Positions 44,339-55,120 of a stretch of DNA of 64,000 nucleotides are shown in pieces; within the stretch, counting starts at the first letter, position 1, and every line of letters begins with the position of its first letter. This stretch comes from Paraburkholderia piptadeniae (GTDB taxonomy: Bacteria > Pseudomonadota > Gammaproteobacteria > Burkholderiales > Burkholderiaceae). The notes under the pieces were generated by a model, which saw only the letters and a program-made list of their open reading frames with translations, did no database searches and was not told the DNA's origin. The translations under genes and the position numbers were made by a program. The stretch spans positions 62,001 through 126,000 of the forward strand of contig NZ_CYGY02000032.1 in the NCBI RefSeq assembly GCF_900007165.1, given 5' to 3'.

Positions 44339-45265
44339 TTACCCGAGCACGGGATGTCCCGACACCGTCAGCTTGAACCCATGCGCCCCCGCGACGAGAT
44401 GCGCCTGCGCGCCGACGGGCAGCGTCACCATGTCGGGGATGTGGCCGAACGGCAGGCCCGTCACGACGGGAATGCCGATCACCGACCTCACCTGCTCGAT
44501 CATCGCGTGAAGATCGTAGCCGTTGTCGTAGTCGAACGGATTGCCGCCCGAAAAGTCGCCGAACACGAGCGCCTGCTGCCGCTCGAGGATGCCTGCGAGA
44601 TGCAGCTGATAGATCAGCCGCTCGATCCGGAACGGCTGCTCGTTGACATCCTCGACGAACAGGATGCCGCCCTCGACAGGCGGCATATACGGCGAGCCGA
44701 CCAGCGACGCCAGCACGGCCAGATTGCCGCCCCACAGCGTGCCTTTGACATCGACGGTTTGCGCTTGCGGGAGCGTGCCCGAAATCGTGTAGGTATCCGA
44801 AGTCAGCGCATGCCAGAAATGCTTCATCGTGAAGTCGCTGACGGTTTCGGCGCCGAAGTCGACCGCGAGCATCGGGCCGCCGAAAGTCGTCACGCCCGCC
44901 TGCGCCAGCAGCGCCAACTGGAGCGCGGTGAAATCGCTATGGCCCACGAACGCGATCGGCTGGTCGCGCAAGCGGCGTTGCAGCCCCGCGTAGTCGAGCC
45001 CGTGCAGAATACGCACGGCACCATAGCCGCCGCGCACGGCGAGCACGATATCGGGCAGCTCGCGCGACGGGTCCGCCAGCCGGTTCAGCTCTGCTGCGCG
45101 CTCGCCGTCGGTACCGGCAAAGCGCTGGTAGCGCCGCTGCGTCGCGCCGATGTTTTCGACGTGGTGCCCTTGCGCGCGCAACCGTTTCAGCGCGAGCTGA
45201 ATCGCGTTCGGATCGTGCGGATAGCCCGAAGGCGCGATCAGTTCGATGGTGCGATGCGTGGCCAT
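44339..45265 (-). CDS. ldcA: LD-carboxypeptidase (murein tetrapeptide, S66 family)
   Basis: 308 residues, a cytoplasmic peptidase that removes the terminal D-Ala from recycled murein tetrapeptides. The nucleophile Ser lies in FVGHSDFTALQLALL, the catalytic Glu in LFVEDVNEQPFRIERL and the His in LPVGAQAHLVAGA, the S66 triad. The start at 45265 lies 1 nt from the tadA stop on the same strand, so it is probably in the DUF1992-tadA-ldcA operon. The longer open frame to 45403 overlaps tadA. Confidence 0.92.
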   Translation of the reverse strand: MATHRTIELIAPSGYPHDPNAIQLALKRLRAQGHHVENIGATQRRYQRFAGTDGERAAELNRLADPSRELPDIVLAVRGGYGAVRILHGLDYAGLQRRLRDQPIAFVGHSDFTALQLALLAQAGVTTFGGPMLAVDFGAETVSDFTMKHFWHALTSDTYTISGTLPQAQTVDVKGTLWGGNLAVLASLVGSPYMPPVEGGILFVEDVNEQPFRIERLIYQLHLAGILERQQALVFGDFSGGNPFDYDNGYDLHAMIEQVRSVIGIPVVTGLPFGHIPDMVTLPVGAQAHLVAGAHGFKLTVSGHPVLG

Positions 45266-45266
45266 G

Positions 45267-45995
45267 TCAGCCTGTTGTTCTGTTGACGGGATTGGTGTCC
45301 TGGAGCGGTTCGGACGCGCCGGGTTCGCTGTCGCGCGCGGCGGCGGCGCGCCGTTCCCGCACGGCCCGCCGGCGGTCCGCGAAGAACGAGCGCAGCGCAT
45401 CACCGCATTCGTCTTCGAGCACGCCGCCGATCACGGTCGTGTGATGGTTTAGCTGCGGATTCGCAAACGCATCGACGACGCTGCCGCATGCGCCCGTCTT
45501 CGGGTCGCGCGCGCCGAACACGACGCGCGCAATGCGCGCATGCATGATCGCGCCCGCGCACATCAGGCAGGGTTCGAGCGTCACGTAAAGCTCGCAGCCC
45601 GGCAGCCGGTAGTTTCCGAGCCTTTGCGCGGCGGCGCGCAGCGCGGCCATTTCGGCGTGCGCGGAAGGATCGTGTCCGCTGATCGGGTGATTGAAGCCCT
45701 TTGCGATCACTTCGTCGCCGCGCACGAGCACCGCGCCGACGGGGACTTCGCCTGCGGCGCGCGCTTCGTCGGCGGCGGCCTGCGCGAGGCCCATGAAGTG
45801 GAGATCGCGTTCGGTGATATGGGTCAGTTCTTTGGGAACGGCGGCTTGGGCGTCTGGAGCGTTCGGAGCATTCGGATCGGCCGTGGCAGTCACGACAAGC
45901 GGCGGCCGCGCGCCCGTTTGATCGACGGCCGGCTGGGCCGGCGTACCAGCGGGCAAATCGGTTTGCGACGCGGAGGGATCGACGTCGATGCTCAC
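45267..45995 (-). CDS. tadA: tRNA adenosine(34) deaminase
   Basis: 242 residues, making inosine at the wobble base of tRNA-Arg(ACG). The zinc site is complete: HAEMAALRAAAQ (H and catalytic E) and LEPCLMCAGAIMHARI (PCxxC). The core is about 150 residues. Here it has an N-terminal extension of about 60 residues rich in Pro/Ala and an Arg-rich tail, which makes it longer than E. coli TadA. Its start overlaps the DUF1992 gene stop by ATGA. Confidence 0.94.
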   Translation of the reverse strand: MSIDVDPSASQTDLPAGTPAQPAVDQTGARPPLVVTATADPNAPNAPDAQAAVPKELTHITERDLHFMGLAQAAADEARAAGEVPVGAVLVRGDEVIAKGFNHPISGHDPSAHAEMAALRAAAQRLGNYRLPGCELYVTLEPCLMCAGAIMHARIARVVFGARDPKTGACGSVVDAFANPQLNHHTTVIGGVLEDECGDALRSFFADRRRAVRERRAAAARDSEPGASEPLQDTNPVNRTTG

Positions 45996-46393
45996 GCCGG
46001 CCCCGCCTCGGCGGCCGGGTCGTCGGCGGCGCGCTCCGAGAGACGCTCGGCGATCCGGCGGCAGTACTCACGCGGCATGACGAGCGGTCCGCCACGCAGC
46101 GATTCCAGCGCCATGTCGAGCGCCAGCATCTTCGCCTGCAGCCGGCAGCGGGTGGACCGGTCGCTGACGGCATCCAGTTCGTTCTGCAGGTCGCGCAGCG
46201 CCCGCAGTTGTTCGACGGCCGGCGGCACAAAGCCCGCATTCTTCAGAATGCGGTTCGCGATTCGAACTTCTTCGGGCACCAGAGCGTCATCGTCGAGCGT
46301 CTGGGGCGCGCCGGCTCCCGGCAAATCGTCGAACTCGCCGCGCGCGGCCGCGGCGGCAATCCGTTGTTCGACAAGTGCATCAAGCAATTTCAT
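45992..46393 (-). CDS. DUF1992 (DnaJ-homologue, YhdN-like) protein
   Basis: 133 residues of a conserved family without firm function. The start is typical: MKLLDALVEQRIAAAAARGE then FDDLPGAGAPQTLDDDALVP. ILKNAGFVPPAVEQLRALRD follows. The ATG at 46393 begins exactly there and has AGTGGA before it; the open frame reaches 46447. It heads the operon with tadA and ldcA. Confidence 0.85.
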   Translation of the reverse strand: MKLLDALVEQRIAAAAARGEFDDLPGAGAPQTLDDDALVPEEVRIANRILKNAGFVPPAVEQLRALRDLQNELDAVSDRSTRCRLQAKMLALDMALESLRGGPLVMPREYCRRIAERLSERAADDPAAEAGPA

Positions 46394-46677
46394 TTGCAAT
46401 CCACTACGTTGCGGCTCGGGCATTTTATCAGGAGCCGCGAAATGCATTTGTCAGACGCCTAGAGTGCGCAATCAGATCTTAGGAAATGTCGCATAGGATG
46501 GCGTTCCGCACGGAAATAAGGTTGCCGGTTTTCCTGCTCGTGCGTCCCGATTGCCCCGGTCGTTTTTCTCCGACGCGCAATTTACACACTGTTACGCACG
46601 GCGCTCGTCAATAGCGACACGGGTTTCCCTATACTCGTCGCCGTCCACAGCTGGTGGCGCCACGACAATCTCGCAAC

Positions 46678-47349
46678 ATGACCCACTCCCGTTTTGCTCG
46701 CCCTCTCGTCCGAACGTCGCTGATCGCGCTCTGCGTCACGCTGCCGCTTGCCGGCTGCGTCGTTCCCGGCAATGCGCCCTATGGTTCTGCCTACGGTTCG
46801 TCGTACGCCACGCAACCGGCCTACGCCCAACCGGCTTACTCGCAGCCTGTCTACGCGCAGCCTGGTTACGCGCAGCCGCCGCAGTATCAGCAGCCCTACG
46901 CGCAACAGCCGCAATATCAACAACAGCCCGCGTACGATCAGTCCGACTGGCAGGACGGCCAGAACCAGGGCTATCAGCAGCCTCAGCAGGGCTACGGATA
47001 CGGCGAGCAGTACGGCGTCGTTTCGTCGATCCAGCCGTTGTCCAATCCGGGTGCCGTGACGGCGGGCGGCGTCGCGGGCACGGTGATCGGCGCAGTCGTG
47101 GGCGGCGTGATCGGCAACCAGTTCGGACGCGGCCATGGCCGCGATGCCGCGACGGCGATCGGCGTGCTAGGCGGCGCTGTCGCGGGCAATCAGCTTGGAC
47201 AGCAGGCGGGCGCGTCGTCGCCGGGCGGCTACCGGGTTTCCGTGCAACTGAACGACGGCTCGATGCGCGCTTTCAATGTCAGCACACCCGGCGACCTGCA
47301 TCCCGGCGACCGCGTGCGCATCGCAGGCAACCGGCTCGACCGCTACTGA
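46678..47349 (+). CDS. Glycine-zipper outer membrane lipoprotein
   Basis: 223 residues. The lipobox LAGC puts the lipidated Cys at 27, after a signal of about 26 residues. A Tyr/Gln/Pro/Ala-rich low-complexity part follows, with repeated YAQPxY-type units (about 38-105). Then comes a glycine-zipper 2TM segment (about 130-190: GGVAGTVIGAVVGGVIGNQF, then GAVAGNQLG), as in SlyB/Pcp lipoproteins. It ends in a small beta domain. TATACT at 46630-46635 could be its -10. Role in the envelope is unknown. Confidence 0.85.
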   Translation: MTHSRFARPLVRTSLIALCVTLPLAGCVVPGNAPYGSAYGSSYATQPAYAQPAYSQPVYAQPGYAQPPQYQQPYAQQPQYQQQPAYDQSDWQDGQNQGYQQPQQGYGYGEQYGVVSSIQPLSNPGAVTAGGVAGTVIGAVVGGVIGNQFGRGHGRDAATAIGVLGGAVAGNQLGQQAGASSPGGYRVSVQLNDGSMRAFNVSTPGDLHPGDRVRIAGNRLDRY

Positions 47350-47578
47350 TTCACCGATTGATTGGTGCCGCGCGTACGGCTGACGTCGGACGCGCGCGAC
47401 GCGCATTCAACGCATGCAATATCATGCTGGCGCGCCGCGGAACGCCATTTGCCGGGCCGGCGCGTCGGCGTCATTCACTCCCTGGCTCGCAGGCCATTGC
47501 GAACAGTCCGCAATGCGAGCCGATACCGAGCTTTCGTGCGCGCGGGGTTCGAGCACCTCGAGCATGAGCAAAGCGCGA

Positions 47579-49126
47579 TCACCAGGTTGCGCGGACTGGA
47601 AACTCCGCCTCCAGCGCTTCGATCACCTTCGAAAGCGCGTCCGCCCAATCACCACGCTCGGACTGGTTGAAAATGCGCAAGCCTGGATACCACGCACTGT
47701 CGGTACGATCGCGCAGCCAGCGCCAGCATCCCGCGTAACGGTTCAGCAGCCACACGCGCTTGCCCATCGCCGCCGCCAGATGCGCGACTGACGTATCGAC
47801 GGCAATCACCAGATCGAGATGCTCGACGAGCGCCGCCGTATCGGCGAAGTCGTCGATTTCGCTCATCCAGTCGGTCACGTTCGGACGCTTCGTCGGCGTC
47901 AGTTCCTTCGATGCGTCGTCCGCTTTCTGCAAGCTGAGCCAATGCGCACGCGGCCACGCCAACAACCGCTCGATCTGCGCGGGCGCGATGCTGCGCATCT
48001 GGTCCATGTGCGCGTTGCTCTTTCCGCCCGCCCACACGATGCCGATGCGCGGCACGCCTTGCGGCGCCAATGCCGCGAGCCGTCCGCGCCAATATTGCGC
48101 ACGCTGTACATCGGCGCGCAGATAACGGCTCGGCGCCGAAGCGAGGTTCTGCAAATCAATGCCGAGCGACATCGGCAACGAGAGCATCGGCGAATGGCAA
48201 TCCCATTCGCTCCAGTCCGACGGCATGTCGTCGAGCAGTTTCAGTTGCGGATAGCGTGCGCCGAACGAGTCTTCGAAAAGCCGCCACAACAGCTTCGGAC
48301 AGTTCAATCCGATCGTCGTGAAACGCGCGAGCGCGAGCGGGAAAAAGCGGCAGAACTGCAATGCATCCCCGAGCCCCTGCTCGTACACGATGAAAAGCCG
48401 CGCGCCGTCTTTCGGCAAGGGCTCGCCCCGCCACTGCGGCACGGGCAAACCGACGGGCCGCGCGCCGCGCTCGCCGCGATTGTTGCCGAGCGCGGCCCAG
48501 CGATACTCGAAATGCGGCCACGCCTCTTCGTATCGGCCGGCCGCGAGCATCATGTGACCGATATTGCTGCGCGCTTCGAGATTCGACGGGTCGAGTTCAT
48601 AGGCGCGCTGATGATGCTCGATGGCCGCTTCGACATCGCCCAGTGCGTTCATCACGAGGCCGAGATTGTTGTGCGCGCCGGAATGCCCCGGGTTCGTGGC
48701 GATCACGCTGCGATAGGCGTGCTCCGCCGCTTCCATGTCGTCGTTCAGTTGCAGCGCCACGCCGAGATTGAACGCGAGAATCGACGTATCGATTGCAACG
48801 GATGGTTGACTGCGCGCCAGATCCAGGCCGCGTTGCGCGCTCGCCGCGCCCTCGGCAAGCGCGCCCGAGCGGATCTGCACGACGCTCAGACTGTTGTAGA
48901 AAACGGGATCGGGCCGCACGCGCAGCGCGTGCTCGATCCAGTGCGCCGCGCCACCGGGCTCTTTCGCTTCAAGGGCAATCAGCCCCCGCAGATGGAGCGC
49001 GGCAGCATGTTCGGGCTGCGTCTGGAGAACGCTCTCGGCATGCACGCGCGCCGTGTCGTGCTGACCGCAGAGGAAGGCCTGCTCGGCCGCGGCGTAAAGC
49101 TGTCCGATGTCCAAATGTGGCGTCAT
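47579..49126 (-). CDS. TPR protein with glycosyltransferase-like C-terminal domain
   Basis: 515 residues. The first 215 form about five tetratricopeptide repeats (for example NPGHSGAHNNLGLVMNALGD and LDPSNLEARSNIGHMMLAAG). The second half resembles the ADP-heptose/GT9-like domain found with TPRs in Burkholderia and Bradyrhizobium proteins: RLFIVYEQGLGDALQFCRFF, RIGIVWAGGKSNAHMDQMRS and LDLVIAVDTSVAHLAAAMGK then RVWLLNRYAGCWRW. The set is often annotated as O-GlcNAc-transferase-like, but a specific activity cannot be given. It is a single gene; I see no terminator. Confidence 0.82.
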   Translation of the reverse strand: MTPHLDIGQLYAAAEQAFLCGQHDTARVHAESVLQTQPEHAAALHLRGLIALEAKEPGGAAHWIEHALRVRPDPVFYNSLSVVQIRSGALAEGAASAQRGLDLARSQPSVAIDTSILAFNLGVALQLNDDMEAAEHAYRSVIATNPGHSGAHNNLGLVMNALGDVEAAIEHHQRAYELDPSNLEARSNIGHMMLAAGRYEEAWPHFEYRWAALGNNRGERGARPVGLPVPQWRGEPLPKDGARLFIVYEQGLGDALQFCRFFPLALARFTTIGLNCPKLLWRLFEDSFGARYPQLKLLDDMPSDWSEWDCHSPMLSLPMSLGIDLQNLASAPSRYLRADVQRAQYWRGRLAALAPQGVPRIGIVWAGGKSNAHMDQMRSIAPAQIERLLAWPRAHWLSLQKADDASKELTPTKRPNVTDWMSEIDDFADTAALVEHLDLVIAVDTSVAHLAAAMGKRVWLLNRYAGCWRWLRDRTDSAWYPGLRIFNQSERGDWADALSKVIEALEAEFPVRATW

Positions 49127-49343
49127 TCAATCAAGTCCTGCGCGAAGACGAAGCGGTTGTTGAGAGCCCTCGCCGATGGTCTGGTCGATGGGCCCGAGCG
49201 CCGCGATGATCGCACCGCACCGGTAAGCCGCTGTGAACTTCTGTCAAAGTACCGCTTCGCTGAACATGAATGGAAGAATAGTGCCAAGCCGGAACTGCGT
49301 TCAGTTGCATGCGAGTGCAACGACATGCAGTGAACGGAGCGCC

Positions 49344-49608
49344 ATGCGAACCATTCAGCGGACCTTGCGCCTTCGCCTCGAACCGTTCGATGAAGTCCAT
49401 TTCGATGGACTACTTGCGCTCTACTCCGACCCCGGAAGTCATGCGATTTCCAGGCGCTGGCTCGCCTGCCAGTGCAGCAGAAGTGCATGAGTGTGTCCGC
49501 ATAGCGAAAGAACGGTGGGATCGGTTTGGTTTTTCCTGTGAGCGATTCTGAAGAAGGACGGAGGCGAACTGATCGGAGCGGGTTGCGTCCAGTACATCGA
49601 GAACAATA
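49344..49608 (+). pseudogene. GNAT acetyltransferase remnant (RimJ/RimL-like), two frameshifts, 3' truncated
   Basis: From the ATG at 49344 (GGAG before it) the frame reads MRTIQRTLRLRLEPFDEVHF then DGLLALYSDP, a typical RimJ-like start. At the C4 run 49430-49433 one extra base shifts it. The expected sequence goes on in the next frame (PEVMRFPGAGSP, RIAKERWDRFGFS) to about 49540. It then returns to the first frame (AILKKDGGELIGAGCVQYIE) and is cut off where the guaA terminator begins. About 90 of 170-180 codons remain. The rest of 49127-49636 shows nothing else. Confidence 0.75.
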
Positions 49609-49629
49609 AAAAAGGGCGCCGCAGCGCCC
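49608..49629 (-). terminator. Terminator of guaA
   Basis: GGGCGC (49614-49619) pairs with GCGCCC (49624-49629) across CGCA. On the minus strand six T follow. It lies 8 nt past the guaA stop. Confidence 0.8.
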
Positions 49630-49636
49630 TCTTTTC

Positions 49637-51220
<1,584 letters not shown>

Positions 51221-51474
51221 GGCAGCGGACGGAATCTAAAAAGAACGGAAAGGGAAAGCCGCGCAAGTCGCATCGCGACCGGGCAGCATGGTATTCAAAA
51301 CGGACCGGCTCGGCCGGTACAGGCGATCGCGCGGACGACATGACGAACGCATCGCGACGAGGCAGCATCGACCGAGTCCCGACGATGCACTCGCAGCCAC
51401 GAAACTCCATCGATAAAAGGACTGCGCGCAGACGGATTCCGGTTGTTTCGGCAGAAAGCGTGTCGTGTCGCGGA

Positions 51475-52251
51475 TCAGCCATGAAACGGAGGCCGGGGTG
51501 CGCCGGACTTCGCTTCGGCCGCGGCGCGCTCCCGCGCGCCGGCTTCTTCGTCCGCAGCGGCTGCACGCTCGCGCGCGAGCGCATCTTCACGCGACCGGGC
51601 CGCCGATGCGCCCGGCGCCGCCGCCGTCAAATCCGGCTCGACGGGATGGCCCGTCGCGGGACTCACGGGCGACGCTGCGCTCCCGGAACGCGTCGTATCG
51701 AGCATCGGCTCGGCTGCATGCGACCCGCTCGCCGGATAGACGCCTTCCGGAGGCGCCGCGTTGCGCTCGCGCTCGGCCTTGCGCGCTTCGTTCGCGGTGT
51801 CGCGAGCCGCGACGCGGTCGGCACGCCCTGCGGCCGCCGTGCCCGCCAGCCGATCGCGCCGGCGTACGGCGCTCGCCAGCCTCACGCCACCCAGGCCGAT
51901 GACGAGCACCACTGCGCCTGTCACCACTGCCACCAGTTGACCGAGACCCGCCAGCGACGGCGTATGCAGCCCGACCAGCCAGACAAGCATCAGCACGCCC
52001 GTCAGCCAGTTCACATGACCGACGACCTTGGCCATCGTCGCCGTCATTGCGCCGTCGATCGACGCATGCAGCGCGAGCCACGCGAGCCCGATCAGCGCGA
52101 TGCCGAAGCCTTGACCGACCAGCACAGGGTCCGTCTGCGCCAACTGCAGCGCGTCGTACAGCGATTTCCACGGCGTAAGCAGGAAAAACAGCCCGAACGC
52201 CAGCAGTATCAGAGCATCGATGATCAGTACGGCACGCAGCAGCGGCTTCAT
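51475..52251 (-). CDS. Membrane protein of unknown function between guaB and guaA
   Basis: 258 residues. The first 130 hold four predicted helices (about 5-25, 45-65, 78-97, 102-125). FGLFFLLTPWKSLYDALQLA sits between the first two, a pattern seen in small conserved membrane proteins without known role. The second half (about 135-258) is hydrophilic, Ala/Arg/Glu-rich and low in complexity, ending RPPFHG. The start lies 6 nt past the guaB stop, so it is co-transcribed with guaB. No link to purine synthesis can be shown. Confidence 0.78.
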   Translation of the reverse strand: MKPLLRAVLIIDALILLAFGLFFLLTPWKSLYDALQLAQTDPVLVGQGFGIALIGLAWLALHASIDGAMTATMAKVVGHVNWLTGVLMLVWLVGLHTPSLAGLGQLVAVVTGAVVLVIGLGGVRLASAVRRRDRLAGTAAAGRADRVAARDTANEARKAERERNAAPPEGVYPASGSHAAEPMLDTTRSGSAASPVSPATGHPVEPDLTAAAPGASAARSREDALARERAAAADEEAGARERAAAEAKSGAPRPPFHG

Positions 52252-52257
52252 CGGCGA

Positions 52258-53718
52258 TCAGTCCACGTGGTAGTTGGGCGCTTCCTTCGTGATCTGCACG
52301 TCGTGCACGTGCGATTCGCGCATGCCCGCCGCCGTGATTTCGACGAACTCGGCCTTTTCGTGCAGCTCGTCGATCGTATTGCAGCCGCAGTAGCCCATGC
52401 TCGCGCGCACGCCGCCGATCAGCTGGAACAGGATCGCGCCGACCGAGCCCTTGTACGCGACGCGGCCTTCGATGCCTTCGGGCACCAGCTTGTCGATATT
52501 CGCGGAGTTGTCCTGGAAGTAGCGGTCAGCCGCGCCGTCCTTCATCGCGCCGACGGAGCCCATGCCGCGATACGACTTGTACTGGCGGCCCTGATACAGG
52601 AACACGTCGCCCGGCGACTCTTCCGTGCCGGCGAACATGCTGCCCATCATCACGGCGTTTGCGCCCGCGGCCAGCGCCTTGCTGACATCGCCCGAGAAGC
52701 GCACGCCGCCGTCCGCGATCACGGGGACGCCGGAGCCCTTGAGCGCCGCCGACACGTTCGCGATCGCCGAGATTTGCGGCACGCCGACACCCGCGACGAT
52801 ACGCGTCGTGCAGATCGAGCCCGGGCCGATGCCGACCTTCACGCCGTCCGCGCCGTACTCGACGAGCGCCTTCGCTGCATCGGCCGTCGCGATGTTGCCG
52901 CCGATCACCTCGACGTGCGGGAAGTTCTTCTTGACCCACTGGACGCGCTCCAACACGCCCTTGCTGTGGCCATGCGCCGTATCGACGACGATCACGTCGA
53001 CGCCCGCCTGCACCAGCAGCGACACGCGCTCTTCGTTGTCCGCTCCGACGCCGACAGCGGCCCCCGCGCGCAGCTTGCCGTGCTCGTCCTTACAGGCGTC
53101 CGGGTGCTCCGTCTGCTTCGTGATGTCCTTCACGGTCATCAGGCCGCGCAGCTCGAATGCGTCGTTGACGACCAGCACGCGCTCGAGGCGGTGGCTGTGC
53201 ATCAGCGCCTTCGCTTCGGCGAGCGGCGTGCCTTCCTTGACCGTCACGAGACGCTCGCGCGGCGTCATGATCGTGCGCACGGGCTCTTCGAGGCGCGTTT
53301 CGAAGCGCAGGTCGCGGTTCGTCACGATGCCGATCAGTTGCGCCCCTTCGACGACCGGGAAGCCCGAAATGCCATGCTGGCGCGACAAGGCGATCACGTC
53401 GCTCACCTTCATCTGCGGCGGAATCGTGATCGGATCGCGCACGACGCCCGATTCGAAACGCTTGACCTTTGCGACTTCGCGAGCCTGCTCGGCCGCCGTG
53501 AGATTCTTGTGGATGATGCCGACGCCGCCCATCTGCGCCATCGCGATGGCGAGGCGCGCTTCCGTGACGGTGTCCATCGCGGCGGACACGAGCGGCATAT
53601 TGAGGGATATCTTGCGGGTCAGCCGGGTTTTCAGGCTGGTGTCGCGCGGCAGAACATCGGAGAAGGCCGGGACGAGGAGCACGTCATCGAACGTGAGTGC
53701 TTTTTGGATCAGACGCAT
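52258..53718 (-). CDS. guaB: Inosine-5'-monophosphate dehydrogenase
   Basis: 486 residues, oxidising IMP to XMP with NAD+, the first committed step to GMP. The TIM barrel is interrupted by two CBS domains (about 90-205, with IVTNRDLRFET). The catalytic loop GIGPGSICTTRIVAGVGVPQ carries the active Cys, and the flap YRGMGSVGAMKDG the IMP-binding residues. Length is standard. Upstream are 285 nt shared with the divergent exporter gene at 54004. Confidence 0.98.
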   Translation of the reverse strand: MRLIQKALTFDDVLLVPAFSDVLPRDTSLKTRLTRKISLNMPLVSAAMDTVTEARLAIAMAQMGGVGIIHKNLTAAEQAREVAKVKRFESGVVRDPITIPPQMKVSDVIALSRQHGISGFPVVEGAQLIGIVTNRDLRFETRLEEPVRTIMTPRERLVTVKEGTPLAEAKALMHSHRLERVLVVNDAFELRGLMTVKDITKQTEHPDACKDEHGKLRAGAAVGVGADNEERVSLLVQAGVDVIVVDTAHGHSKGVLERVQWVKKNFPHVEVIGGNIATADAAKALVEYGADGVKVGIGPGSICTTRIVAGVGVPQISAIANVSAALKGSGVPVIADGGVRFSGDVSKALAAGANAVMMGSMFAGTEESPGDVFLYQGRQYKSYRGMGSVGAMKDGAADRYFQDNSANIDKLVPEGIEGRVAYKGSVGAILFQLIGGVRASMGYCGCNTIDELHEKAEFVEITAAGMRESHVHDVQITKEAPNYHVD

Positions 53719-54003
53719 GGCAAATCCTATAGGCGCAAAAGCGAATTATACGCGATACATCCCCGGTTTTCACTGCGCGAACAGTCAGTTAGCGAAATTG
53801 TTCAACGTTTTTTCGCATCGAGCGGCGGCCGAATTTCGCTTCCGCGTTCGGCTCGCGTTCAATCGGGTTTCGTTTGCTCATTCGAGCGCGCGGGCTTTCA
53901 TCAGCATAGTCGCCATGCCCGCAAAGTGCAGAATCGAACAAGACGCAGACGCTTGCGGCCCGTTATGCTTCGCACACTTTCAGTTTTCGATTCGAGGCAG
54001 GCA

Positions 54004-54990
54004 ATGCAGCGCGGCGTGGCGTACGGGATGTTGGCGGGAGCGTTATGGGGCATGGTCTTTCTGGTGCCGCGCCTGCTGCCTGATTTTTCGCCCGTGCTGC
54101 TGAGCGCCGGCCGATACGTGATGTATGGCGTGGTGTCGCTCGTCGCCGCGTTGCCGTCGGCGCGCTCGCTGCTGCGCCGGCTCACCCGCGAAGACCTGCA
54201 CGCGCTCGTCAAGCTCGCGCTTGCGGGCAATCTGCTCTACTACCTGCTGCTGACGGGCGCGGTTCACCTCGTCGGCATTGCGCCGTCTTCGTTGATCGTC
54301 GGCGTGCTGCCCGTCACGGTGACGCTGCTCGGCCGGCGCGATCACGGCGCAGTGCCGCTCACGCGGCTCGTGTGGCCGCTCGCGCTCGTCGTCGCGGGCA
54401 TCGCGTGCATCAATGTCGACGTGTTCAGCGCGTCGGGCACGACGCCGGGGGCCGGTTCGATGTCGATCGTGACGAAGCTGGTGGGGATTGCCTGCGCGGT
54501 CGGCGCGCTCGTCTGCTGGACGTGGTTTGCCGTCGAAAACGCGCGCTATCTGCAGCGTCAGACGCATTTCAGCGGCAACGAATGGTCGGTGCTGTGGGGC
54601 GTCGTGACGGGCCTGCTCGGCGCGCTGCTGTGGCTCGTCGTCGCGCTGCTGCCGTCGGCGGCCGTCGATACATCGCACGTCGATACGCGCTGGCATCTGT
54701 TCTGGCTGCTGAATCTGGGCCTTGCGATCGGCGCGTCGTGGCTCGGCAACGGCCTGTGGAACGCGGCGTCCAAGCGTCTGCCGCTCACGCTGTCGGGTCA
54801 GTTGATCGTGTTCGAGACGCTGTTCGCACTGCTCTACGCGTTCATCTACGACCATCGCATGCCGCGTCCGCTCGAACTGGCGGCGATCGTGCTGCTGGTC
54901 GCGGGCGTCAGCTGGTCGGTGCGCCAGCATGCCGGCGACGATTCGGACCGCTCGACGCTCGAAGAAAAGGCCCAGGCGGCTGTGCACTGA
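54004..54990 (+). CDS. DMT superfamily (EamA-like) transporter
   Basis: 328 residues with ten predicted helices in two EamA-like halves. The start MQRGVAYGMLAGALWGMVFL is a typical EamA first helix; the second half ends with SWLGNGLWNAASKRLPLTLS and a conserved YDHRMPRPLELAAI loop. The frame is open far upstream (to 51340), but that stretch is antisense to guaB and its neighbour. The ATG at 54004 has GAGGCAG before it. Probably a metabolite exporter; cargo unknown. Confidence 0.88.
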   Translation: MQRGVAYGMLAGALWGMVFLVPRLLPDFSPVLLSAGRYVMYGVVSLVAALPSARSLLRRLTREDLHALVKLALAGNLLYYLLLTGAVHLVGIAPSSLIVGVLPVTVTLLGRRDHGAVPLTRLVWPLALVVAGIACINVDVFSASGTTPGAGSMSIVTKLVGIACAVGALVCWTWFAVENARYLQRQTHFSGNEWSVLWGVVTGLLGALLWLVVALLPSAAVDTSHVDTRWHLFWLLNLGLAIGASWLGNGLWNAASKRLPLTLSGQLIVFETLFALLYAFIYDHRMPRPLELAAIVLLVAGVSWSVRQHAGDDSDRSTLEEKAQAAVH

Positions 54991-55057
54991 ACACGGCGCG
55001 CGGCACTCAGTCTTCGGCTTGGCACAAAAACGGCGCCCGGCGGTCGACGAGACAAAA

Positions 55058-55088
55058 AACGGCGCACCGTGTCATGCGGTGCGCCGTT
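55058..55088 (-). terminator. Terminator of the ratA-rnfH operon
   Basis: A 12-bp stem (55058-55069 and 55077-55088) with a 7-nt loop; on the minus strand TTTTTT follows from the A-run at 55054-55059. It lies 33 nt past the rnfH stop. Confidence 0.8.
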
Positions 55089-55120
55089 CGACGTTCTTTC
55101 GCTGCGTCGATGGCTTTGTG

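Noticed and set aside
51340..54003. An 888-codon upstream extension of the DMT transporter frame
   Set aside because: It lies antisense to guaB and the membrane-protein gene and has no family features. The EamA fold starts at 54004.
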